In this document: positions 27,419 through 34,953 of the stretch, piece by piece
Layout of the letters: every line of letters starts with the position of its first letter
How positions within the stretch are numbered: position 1 is the stretch's first letter
Origin: Achromobacter sp. MFA1 R4
GTDB lineage: Bacteria; Pseudomonadota; Gammaproteobacteria; Burkholderiales; Burkholderiaceae_B
Length of the DNA: 64,000 nt
NCBI RefSeq assembly: GCF_900156745.1
Contig: NZ_LT707065.1
Location: 5,282,086 to 5,346,085 of the forward strand
Reading direction: 5' to 3'
Program-made: the position numbers and the translations under genes
Notes under the pieces: model-generated
Databases searched by the model: none
The model's input: the letters and a program-made list of their open reading frames with translations, nothing else
Told to the model about the DNA's origin: nothing

Positions 27419-28873
27419 TTGGGCCACCCAATGCAAGAACTTCGCCTGCGCCAGCAAATGACGCTTGCGCCGCGTCTGCAGCAATCCGTCAAGCTGCTTC
27501 AGATGTCGGCGCTGGAGTTCACCACGGCCGTCCAGCATGCGCTGGCGAACAACCCGTTTCTCGAAGATCCGGACGATTCGGAGCCTGAGGCCGCCCCGGC
27601 CGCGCCTGGCGCCCACGGCGACGCCGTCACATTCGAAAGCCAGCCCGCCGCCGAGCCTGACAGCGCGCCCGAACGCACCGACGCCGATGAGCTCCCGCCC
27701 GATGCGCCCGCCTACTCCGGCGACTATCCGACCCATGCGCCCAACGGCGGCGAAAGCGACCTGGGCCAATGGGCCTGCGCCAGCGTCTCGATGCGCGAAC
27801 GCCTGTCCAACGAGCTGGGCAACTATCACCTGCAGCCGCGCGACCGCCTGCTGGCCGAATTCATCATCGATGCGCTGGACGATGACGGCTATCTGCGCGT
27901 GCCCCTGACCAACCTGTGCAACGCTGCCGATGCGGACATCGACCCCACGCCGGAAGAAAGCGAATGGACCGCCGCCCTGCGCCTGGTGCAGCAACTGGAC
28001 GCGCCCGGCATCGCCGCCCGCGACCTGCGCGAATGCCTCACCCTGCAACTGGCCGCGCTGCCCGACGAGGACGACGACACGCGGGCCCTCGCCCACCGCA
28101 TCGTGCAGGAACACCTGGACCGCCTGGCCAAGAACGATTACCAGGGCCTGCGCCGGGTGCTGGGATGTTCCGACGACGACCTGCGCGAAGCCAGCGCGCT
28201 GATCCGCCGGCTGGATCCCAAGCCGGGCGCGCGCTATAGCGGCGAGACCCCCATCTATGTCGTGCCGGATGTATTCGTCGACAAATGGCAGGGGCGCTGG
28301 CGCGTGCTGCCCAACCGCAGCGCGATGCCGCGCGCGCGACTGCACAGCGCCTACGCGGACCTCTTTCGCCGTGCCCGCCTGGACGACCGCAGCCCGATGG
28401 CGCAGGAACTGCAGGAGGCGCGCTGGCTGGTGCGCAACGTGGAGCAACGCTACACGACCATCCAGCGCGTGGCCGAGGCGATCGTCAAACGCCAGCAGAT
28501 GTTCTTCGAATACGGCGAGGTGGCGCTGCGGCCGCTGATGCTGCGAGAGGTCGCGGACGATCTGAACATGCACGAATCCACGGTGTCGCGGGCCACGGTC
28601 AGCAAATACATGACGACGCCGCGCGGCGTCTTCGAATTCCGCCACTTCTTCTCGCGCGAGCTGGCCACCGAATCGGGCGGCTCGTGTTCGGCCGCGGCCG
28701 TGCGCGCGCTGATCAAGGAGATGGTCGAAGCCGAGGACCCCTGCATGCCGCTGTCGGATGTGGCGCTGACGCAGCAGCTCGCGTCCAACGGCATCCTGCT
28801 CGCGCGCCGGACGGTGTCCAAGTACCGCGGTCAACTGCGCGTTCCGCCCGCCGAACTGCGCAGGCAGCATTGA
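27419..28873 (+). CDS. rpoN: RNA polymerase sigma-54 factor RpoN
   Basis: 484-residue sigma-54. The N-terminal activator-interacting region is Gln/Leu-rich (LRLRQQMTLAPRLQQSVKLLQ), an acidic linker follows, then the core-binding region. The helix-turn-helix is LREVADDLNMHESTVSRAT, and the diagnostic RpoN box ARRTVSKYRG (462-471) recognises the -24 element. Start is taken as TTG because AGGAG lies 6 nt before it; the in-frame ATG 12 nt later would have an 18-nt spacing. The usual rpoN neighbours (lptB, hpf, ptsN) are absent, so this may be a second copy, but that cannot be shown from this window. Confidence 0.95.
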   Translation: MGHPMQELRLRQQMTLAPRLQQSVKLLQMSALEFTTAVQHALANNPFLEDPDDSEPEAAPAAPGAHGDAVTFESQPAAEPDSAPERTDADELPPDAPAYSGDYPTHAPNGGESDLGQWACASVSMRERLSNELGNYHLQPRDRLLAEFIIDALDDDGYLRVPLTNLCNAADADIDPTPEESEWTAALRLVQQLDAPGIAARDLRECLTLQLAALPDEDDDTRALAHRIVQEHLDRLAKNDYQGLRRVLGCSDDDLREASALIRRLDPKPGARYSGETPIYVVPDVFVDKWQGRWRVLPNRSAMPRARLHSAYADLFRRARLDDRSPMAQELQEARWLVRNVEQRYTTIQRVAEAIVKRQQMFFEYGEVALRPLMLREVADDLNMHESTVSRATVSKYMTTPRGVFEFRHFFSRELATESGGSCSAAAVRALIKEMVEAEDPCMPLSDVALTQQLASNGILLARRTVSKYRGQLRVPPAELRRQH

Positions 28874-28914
28874 GCGGCGCGCGGCGCCCGCGTTGCGCGC
28901 CGCCGCGGGATCAA

Positions 28915-28942
28915 AAAAAGGCTTCCTCGCGGAAGCCTTTTT
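28915..28942. terminator. Bidirectional intrinsic terminator
   Basis: AAAAAGGCTTCC and GGAAGCCTTTTT form a perfect 12-bp stem with loop TCGC between the convergent rpoN and small secreted-protein genes. The A and T tracts serve both strands. Confidence 0.9.
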
Positions 28943-28968
28943 GCTGGCGGGTTGCCCCGCCTGCTGGA

Positions 28969-29331
28969 TTACTTGCTGCCGCCCGTGTTCGGGTAGCCCG
29001 GCGCGGGCGTGGCGCCGGCGGCAGGCGTCGCCGGCACGTTGTCATTGGCTTCGCGCTTGCGATTGGGCATCTCCGATTGATGCTTGCCCGAACTCATGTG
29101 GCCGCTCTTGTCCAGCTTGGGCGGCGTCGTGGGGGTATTCGGCGCGGCATTCGGAGCCGGCGGAATCGTGCCCGCAGGCACCTTCGTGTTCGGCGGCACC
29201 GCAGTGCCATCGTTCGGGGTGTTCGACGGCGAGGTGGTGACGCTCCCGCCCGTCGATTGGGCCATCGCCCCGCCGGCGGTCGCCAGGCCGGCAATCAATG
29301 CAAACGCGCAAGTCATGGCACGGTATTTCAT
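28969..29331 (-). CDS. Small secreted Pro/Thr/Ala-rich protein
   Basis: 120-residue protein with a signal peptide (cleavage after GGAMAQ, about residue 25). The mature chain has low complexity, rich in Pro, Thr, Ala, Asn and Gly, and is probably disordered and periplasmic or exported. No family recognised. The start has the near-perfect Shine-Dalgarno CTAGGAGGTCTGTT. It is transcribed from sigma-54 promoter P9 with a predicted 25-nt leader and ends at the terminator shared with rpoN. Confidence 0.78.
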   Translation of the reverse strand: MKYRAMTCAFALIAGLATAGGAMAQSTGGSVTTSPSNTPNDGTAVPPNTKVPAGTIPPAPNAAPNTPTTPPKLDKSGHMSSGKHQSEMPNRKREANDNVPATPAAGATPAPGYPNTGGSK

Positions 29332-29367
29332 AACAGACCTCCTAGGTTGAATTGCATCCTCCTAGTC

Positions 29368-29381
29368 GCAAGCCCCGTGCC
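29368..29381 (-). promoter_or_regulatory. Sigma-54 promoter P9 (small secreted protein)
   Basis: Minus strand GGGCACG-GGGC-TTGCG with exact GG-N10-GC spacing. Expected transcription start is near 29356. Confidence 0.78.
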
Positions 29382-29459
29382 CGCCCTTGCCTGCCGCCCG
29401 CCCCGCGCAGTAGTTCGCGAGGCAGGGCATTTTTTACCTGCCTTTGCAACACTTGACCC

Positions 29460-32456
29460 CTAGGCCGCCCGTTGCGGCCCGGCGCTCGCCTCCAGCATGC
29501 GTTGCACCCGCTCGCCCAGCGCATCCAGCGAGAACGGCTTGACGATGAGCTCCATGCCCTCTTCCAGGAAACCGCGCGTGCTGGCCGCGCTTTCCGCGTA
29601 GCCCGTCATGAGCAGCACGCGCAGGCCCGGATGCGCCACGCGGGCGGCGTCGGCCAATTGACGGCCGTTCAGGTTGGGCAAGCCCACGTCCGTCACCAGC
29701 AGGCTCAGGTTGCGCGTCGACGTGACCAGTTCCAGCCCCGCCTCGCCGTCGGCCGCGGTCAGCACATGCAGGCCCATGTCGACCAGCGACTCCCGAACCA
29801 TCTCGCGCACGTTCGTGTCGTCCTCCACGACGATGACGAACGCCTGGCCGGGCGAAGCCGCCTGCGCGCCGGTCGCGGTCGGCGCCTCGGCCGGCAGTTC
29901 GGGCTCGCCCTGATGGCGAGGCAGGTACAGCCGAACCGACGTTCCGACGCCCTCCGCGCTTTCCAGGAGCGCGCTGCCGCCCGCCTGCTTCGCAAACCCG
30001 TAGGTCATCGACAGGCCCAGCCCCGTGCCCTCGCCCAGCGGCTTGGTCGTGTAGAAGGGGTCGAAGGCATGCGCCAGCACGTCGGGCGACATGCCGCAGC
30101 CCACGTCCGAGACCGACACTTCGACAAACGCCCCGGGGCCGATCCCCGTACGCTGGCGCGATGACGAGTCATCCAGGTGCGCGTTGGCGGCGGCCACGGT
30201 CAGCACGCCGCCATTGGGCATCGCATCGCAGGCATTGATGACCAGGTTGAGCATGGCGTTCTCGAACTGGTTCTTGTCGCAGTTCACCGGCCAAAGGCCC
30301 GGCTCCAGGTCGAAGACCAGGCTGACGCGCTCGCCGGTATAGCGGTGGAACAGGTCCGTCATGGAGTGCAGCGCGGCCTCGACGCTGAACGGCTTGGGGT
30401 CGATCGGCTGGCGCCGCGAAAACGTGAGCAGGCGCTGCGTAAGGTGGGCGGCGCGATTGGCCGAGTCCATGGCCACGGTGATGAAACGCTGCGCCTGTTC
30501 CGGCACCCCCGCGGCCAGCTTGCGCTGGATGAGGTACAGGGCGCCGGTGATGCCCTGGAGCATGTTGTTGAAATCGTGCGCGATCCCGCCCGTCAGGCGC
30601 CCGACCGCCTCCATTTTCTGCGCCTGGCGCAGCGCGTTCTCGGTCTCGGCCAGCGCCTCGGCCTGCGCCTTCAGGTCCGAATCGTCGCGGCCCGCCAGGT
30701 AAAGGCTGTCCTGCGACCACGACATGCTCCACGTGATCCAGCTGTAGCCGCCCGCGCGCTTGCGCACGCGGCTTTCCAGATGCCGCACGGACTGCGCGCC
30801 CGGGGGCCGGCCGGCCAGCGACCAGGCCGCGCGCGTCGCGTCCAGGTCGTCCGGATGGATCAGCTCGGTCAGTCCCATCGACAGGAACTGGTCGGGGCTC
30901 CAGCCCAGGATGGGCAGCACGGCCGGGTTCACGCTGACAAAGCGCCCCTTCGTGTCGATGACCGCCAGCAATTCCGGCGACAGGCGCCAGATGCGGTCGC
31001 GCTCGGCGATGGCATGCTCCACCCGTTGTTCCAGCATGCGCGAATACTGCGAGCGCTCGACCGCGTCGCACATGCGTTCGGCCACTTCTTCGATGAAGGC
31101 CAGGTCGCCCGGCTTGAGCCGGCTGCTGGACAAAGGCCGCACGACCAGCGCGCCGCCTTGCCGCGCCCAGCGGCGCATCGGCACCACGATGGCCGACGGA
31201 CGGATCTCGCCCCCTTCCTGGGCCAGCAGCGGTTGCAGATAGGTAGTGCGCCCTTGGCGCACCGCCTCGTAGAACTCGTCGCCCAATTGCCCGGGCGCCA
31301 ACGCGTCCTGCCGCGCCAGGTCGGCGTCGGACCGCCAGCACGTGGACACCACCGGCGCCGCGCCTTCGCCGGCCCAGTCCAGCACGGCGACCAGGCCCAG
31401 CGACAGGTGCTGGCCCAGGGCCTCGCACGCCGTCTGCTCGATGGCCGCCTGCAGATGCAGTTCGCGCATCCGGTCGCCCAACGCCAGCAGGAAATTCTTG
31501 CGGTGCTGCCCTTCCCAGAGCTCGGACTCAGCGGCCTTGCGCGCGGTCACATCGAGGAACAGCGCCATGATCCGGTCGGCGTCGACCTTGCGGGCGCGCG
31601 CTTCATACCAGGCATCCTTGGGCGCGGGCACGGCAAACTCGAACTGGATGGGGTCGCCCGTTTCAACCACCTGCGCGAAGGTGTCCAGAATCTGGCTGGG
31701 AACCCCGGGAATCATCTCGCGCAGCGTATGGCCCAGCGTGTCGCCTTCCTTCATGCCGCTTTGGCGTTCGAAGGCCGGATTGACCTCCAGGAAGCGGAAG
31801 TCCGTGACGCGGCCCGCGTCGTCGCGCAATGCCTCGGCCAGGAAAAACGCTTCCTGCATGCCGTCGAACATCGCCCGCCACCGTTCGCCGCTGTGCCGGA
31901 GCGCGAGATCCATGCGATGCCGTTCGATCGCCAGCGCGGCGCTGCGCGTGACGAGCGCGATCGCGTCGATGTCCTGGGCGGACGGCTGGCGGCATTCTTC
32001 GTAGTAGTTGGAGAAGACGCCAAGCAGCCGCCCGTCCGGCGACTTGATCGGCGTGGACCAGCAGGCGCGCAGGCCATGGGCCAGCGCAAGATCGCGCCAC
32101 GTCGCCCACCGCGGATCGGTGGCGATGTCATCGACGTACACCGGGTTGCCCGCGTGCGCGGCCGCACCCCACGAGCCCGCCATCGGGCCGACCGGCACCC
32201 CGTCCACCGCGGCATTGAAAGCGTCGGGCAGGCTGGGCGCGGCGCCATGCCGCAGCACGATTCCCGGGTCGTCCGCCAGCGCGATGGCCGTGCGCACTTT
32301 TACGCTGGACTGCGCCTCGATGGCGTGCAGCACGTGTTCAAGCACCTGCTGCAGCGGTACGCCAGCGGCGATGCGCTCCAGCATGATGCGTTCATCTTCC
32401 AGACGAGCAAGCGTGTCGGTCCAGGGGAGGGACACGCGGTCTTGCTTGGTCAACAT
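29460..32456 (-). CDS. Soluble hybrid histidine kinase (GAF-PAS-GAF-PAS-HisKA-HATPase-REC)
   Basis: 998-residue sensor kinase with no membrane helix. Reading order: GAF (about 30-185), PAS (190-310), GAF (330-480), PAS (490-610), dimerisation/phosphoacceptor domain with IAHDFNNMLQ, ATPase domain with NLVINACDAM, VSDVGCGM and GTGLGLSM, and a C-terminal receiver with acceptor Asp in VTDVGLP and Lys in IVKPFS. It is expected to sense a cytoplasmic signal. No output gene lies in the same operon. Its nearness to the NtrC-type regulator and rpoN makes it a candidate sensor for that system, by inference only. Start ATG has AGGGGGAACC upstream. Confidence 0.88.
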   Translation of the reverse strand: MLTKQDRVSLPWTDTLARLEDERIMLERIAAGVPLQQVLEHVLHAIEAQSSVKVRTAIALADDPGIVLRHGAAPSLPDAFNAAVDGVPVGPMAGSWGAAAHAGNPVYVDDIATDPRWATWRDLALAHGLRACWSTPIKSPDGRLLGVFSNYYEECRQPSAQDIDAIALVTRSAALAIERHRMDLALRHSGERWRAMFDGMQEAFFLAEALRDDAGRVTDFRFLEVNPAFERQSGMKEGDTLGHTLREMIPGVPSQILDTFAQVVETGDPIQFEFAVPAPKDAWYEARARKVDADRIMALFLDVTARKAAESELWEGQHRKNFLLALGDRMRELHLQAAIEQTACEALGQHLSLGLVAVLDWAGEGAAPVVSTCWRSDADLARQDALAPGQLGDEFYEAVRQGRTTYLQPLLAQEGGEIRPSAIVVPMRRWARQGGALVVRPLSSSRLKPGDLAFIEEVAERMCDAVERSQYSRMLEQRVEHAIAERDRIWRLSPELLAVIDTKGRFVSVNPAVLPILGWSPDQFLSMGLTELIHPDDLDATRAAWSLAGRPPGAQSVRHLESRVRKRAGGYSWITWSMSWSQDSLYLAGRDDSDLKAQAEALAETENALRQAQKMEAVGRLTGGIAHDFNNMLQGITGALYLIQRKLAAGVPEQAQRFITVAMDSANRAAHLTQRLLTFSRRQPIDPKPFSVEAALHSMTDLFHRYTGERVSLVFDLEPGLWPVNCDKNQFENAMLNLVINACDAMPNGGVLTVAAANAHLDDSSSRQRTGIGPGAFVEVSVSDVGCGMSPDVLAHAFDPFYTTKPLGEGTGLGLSMTYGFAKQAGGSALLESAEGVGTSVRLYLPRHQGEPELPAEAPTATGAQAASPGQAFVIVVEDDTNVREMVRESLVDMGLHVLTAADGEAGLELVTSTRNLSLLVTDVGLPNLNGRQLADAARVAHPGLRVLLMTGYAESAASTRGFLEEGMELIVKPFSLDALGERVQRMLEASAGPQRAA

Positions 32457-32462
32457 GGTTCC

Positions 32463-32494
32463 CCCTATCGCAGATAGGACTGTACGCGATAGGG
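32463..32494 (-). promoter_or_regulatory. Overlapping inverted repeats in the kinase leader
   Basis: CCCTATCGC pairs with GCGATAGGG (9 bp, 14-nt spacer). A second, mutually exclusive hairpin CCTATC-N3-GATAGG uses the same bases (32464-32478). One arm touches the purine-rich ribosome-binding site of the kinase gene. It is a possible translational or operator element. Confidence 0.4.
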
Positions 32495-32520
32495 ACCTAC
32501 TTGGCTAAACCTCTGTAACG

Positions 32521-33801
32521 TCAGGCCGGACCGGCGACGCCGGCGGCCGCGTGCCGCCGGCCGGTGCGCCAGGCCAGCCCGGCGCTGATGGACAGCGCCA
32601 CCGCCAGCAACCCGCCCGCCATCGCCGCCACGCCATCCCAGCCGGCGGCGGTCCAGAAATGTCCGCCCAGCGCCCCCAGCACGCTGGACCCCACGTAATA
32701 GACCAGGAGGTACAACGAGGCCGCCAGCGCCTTGAACCCGCGCGCCATCTGCCCGACCCAGCCGCTCGCGACCGCGTGGGCGGCGAAAAAGCCGAATGTG
32801 AACACCACGATGCCCGCGATCAGCAGCGGCAGGGAATCCGACAGCGTCAGCAACAGACCCGCCAGGGCCAGGCCCGTGGCCGCCGACAGCATCGCGCCGC
32901 GTCCGTGGCGGTCGGCCAGCCGGCCGAAAAAGGTCGACGCGAAAATGCCGACCAGATAGACGACGAAGATGAAGCCGATAAAGGTCTGGCTGAGCGAGAA
33001 CGGCGGCAGCAGGAGACGAAAGCCCACGTAGTTATAGACCGCCACAAAGGCGCCCATCAGGAGCCCGCCCATGGCGAACAGTCCGCACAACGGCCCGTTC
33101 TTCAAATGCGCGCCCGCGCCGGCCCGCACGTCGCCCCATACGCCCGCCCATCCCTGCCCGCGCCGCGGCGTGAAACGGCGCGATGCCGGCAGGAGCCAGA
33201 TGAACAGCATGGCCGCGACGATGCCCAGCAATCCGAGCGTGCCCATGGCCGCGCGCCAGCCGTAGTGGTCGGACACCAGTCCGGTGATGACGCGGCCCGA
33301 CAGGCCGCCGAATGCGCTGCCGCTGATGTACAGGCCCATCGCGAACCCCAGCGTGCCGGGCTCGACCTCTTCGGCCAGATAGGCCATGGCCACGGCGGGC
33401 ACCCCGCCCATCGCCACGCCCTGCAGCGCCCGCAACGCAAGCAGGCTGTGCCAGTCGGGCGCGACGGCGGCGATGGTGCCCAGGATGGCCGAGGCGAAGA
33501 GCGACAGCGCCATGATGGGCTTGCGCGGCAGGGCTGCCGAAAACAGGCCCACAAAAAATATCGCGATGGCCAGCAGGCCCGTGCAGAGCGACAGCACCAG
33601 GCTGCTCTGCGCCGCCGAGACGTTGAATGCGCGGGTGTAGATCGGCATCAGCGGCTGCACGCAATACAGCAGGGAAAAGGTGGAAAAGCCGGCGGCGAAC
33701 AAGGCCCACTGGGCGCGGCGCAGTCCGGGCGTGCCGCGCGCCAGATACGTCGACGGCGCGGCGTCGCGTTCGGTTGCGGAACGGGTGGAAGGGGTAGACA
33801 T
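32521..33801 (-). CDS. MFS transporter (YnfM-type)
   Basis: 426-residue major facilitator protein with 12 predicted membrane helices and a basic loop between helices 2 and 3 (LFSAALPRKPIMALS). It is likely an exporter of small molecules. A divergently encoded LysR regulator matches the arrangement seen with YnfM/YnfL in enterobacteria. The start chosen is the ATG followed by STPSTRSATE; an in-frame extension upstream overlaps the promoter region. The Shine-Dalgarno is weak. Substrate unknown. Confidence 0.85.
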   Translation of the reverse strand: MSTPSTRSATERDAAPSTYLARGTPGLRRAQWALFAAGFSTFSLLYCVQPLMPIYTRAFNVSAAQSSLVLSLCTGLLAIAIFFVGLFSAALPRKPIMALSLFASAILGTIAAVAPDWHSLLALRALQGVAMGGVPAVAMAYLAEEVEPGTLGFAMGLYISGSAFGGLSGRVITGLVSDHYGWRAAMGTLGLLGIVAAMLFIWLLPASRRFTPRRGQGWAGVWGDVRAGAGAHLKNGPLCGLFAMGGLLMGAFVAVYNYVGFRLLLPPFSLSQTFIGFIFVVYLVGIFASTFFGRLADRHGRGAMLSAATGLALAGLLLTLSDSLPLLIAGIVVFTFGFFAAHAVASGWVGQMARGFKALAASLYLLVYYVGSSVLGALGGHFWTAAGWDGVAAMAGGLLAVALSISAGLAWRTGRRHAAAGVAGPA

Positions 33802-33861
33802 CAGGTTTCTCGAATGACAACGGGCAGCAAGCCCGTAGCGACAAGGTAGACGCTTGCCCTG

Positions 33862-33878
33862 CATATGTCCAATATATG
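33862..33878. promoter_or_regulatory. Candidate LysR operator between MFS and LysR genes
   Basis: The sequence CATAT-N7-ATATG lies in the 120-bp AT-richer gap between the divergent genes, the dyad type bound by LysR regulators. Confidence 0.4.
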
Positions 33879-33921
33879 AAACTGCACCCGTGCATATTTA
33901 AAAACGATGGACTGTTGAACG

Positions 33922-34821
33922 ATGGAACTGCGCCACCTGAGATACTTCACCGCCGTCGCGGAGGAACTGCACTTCACGCGCGCCGCCGCCCGCCTGGGGA
34001 TCGGCCAGCCCCCGCTGAGCCAGCAGATCCAGCAGTTGGAACGCGAGATCGGCACGGCGCTGTTCCTGCGCCTGCCGCGCGGCATCGCGCTGACCGAGGC
34101 CGGGGCGCAGTTCCTTGAGGACGCGCGCGCCATCCTGGCCAGCGCCGACCGCGCCGTGGACCTCGCGCGGCGGCTGGGTCGCGGCGAACGGGGCGCCATC
34201 ACCGTGGGCTTTACCGCGTCTGCGGTGTTCCATCCTTACCTGCCGCGCGCGATCCGCGCCTTCCGCGACCGCTATCCGGACGTGCGCATCACCCTCACCG
34301 AAAGCAATACCCTGACGCTGCTGCGCGGCCTGCGCGCGGGCGAGGTGGATGTCGCCTTCGTGCGGCCGCCCTACGTGCTGGACGCCGAGTTCGAGTCCGA
34401 ACGCGTCCTGGACGAGCCCATGCTGATCGCCCTGCCCCCCGACCACGCGCTCAGCCGCAAGCGCGCCATCCCGATCGCGGCGCTGGCCGCGGAAGACTTC
34501 GTGCTGTATCCCCGTCCCATCGGCGCCGGGCTGTATGACGCCATCCAGTCCGCCTGCCAGCGTGCGGGCTTTGCGCCGCGCGTCATCCAGGAGGCGCCGC
34601 AGATGGCGTCGATCGTGAGCCTGGTGGCGGCGGGCGTGGGCATCTCCATCGTGCCCGCCGCCATGCGCCACATGGGCGCGCAGGGCATCGAGTACCGCCC
34701 GATCAAGGGCGACGCGCCGCACGCGCTGCTCGACATGGCCTACCGCCGCCACGACCGCTCGGCCGCCGCGGAGAACGCCGTCCAGATGCTGCGGCGTCTG
34801 GCGCATCCGGAATCCGCCTGA
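33922..34821 (+). CDS. LysR-family transcriptional regulator
   Basis: 299-residue regulator with an N-terminal winged helix-turn-helix (MELRHLRYFTAVAEELHFTRAA, then the LSQQIQQLE recognition part) and a C-terminal effector-binding domain. It is divergent from the MFS transporter gene and probably controls it together with its own gene. The effector is not evident, although the LRYF...PPLSQQIQ wording is that of the BenM/CatR-like subgroup. Confidence 0.88.
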   Translation: MELRHLRYFTAVAEELHFTRAAARLGIGQPPLSQQIQQLEREIGTALFLRLPRGIALTEAGAQFLEDARAILASADRAVDLARRLGRGERGAITVGFTASAVFHPYLPRAIRAFRDRYPDVRITLTESNTLTLLRGLRAGEVDVAFVRPPYVLDAEFESERVLDEPMLIALPPDHALSRKRAIPIAALAAEDFVLYPRPIGAGLYDAIQSACQRAGFAPRVIQEAPQMASIVSLVAAGVGISIVPAAMRHMGAQGIEYRPIKGDAPHALLDMAYRRHDRSAAAENAVQMLRRLAHPESA

Positions 34822-34905
34822 ACCGCGGTATCGCCCTGTCGCGTTTGTCATTTTCTGTAAACCGGCCGGGCTGGGCCGGCGATAGACTCACGCGCTTGCC
34901 GCAAT

Positions 34906-34923
34906 GCGTCCCCGTGGGGACGC
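34906..34923. promoter_or_regulatory. Perfect hairpin in the DUF4139 leader
   Basis: GCGTCCCC-GT-GGGGACGC is an 18-bp palindrome 30 bp before the GTG start. It could be an operator or RNA hairpin. Confidence 0.3.
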
Positions 34924-34953
34924 TCCCGCCCCCCACTTTTCCAAGGTGCTCCC

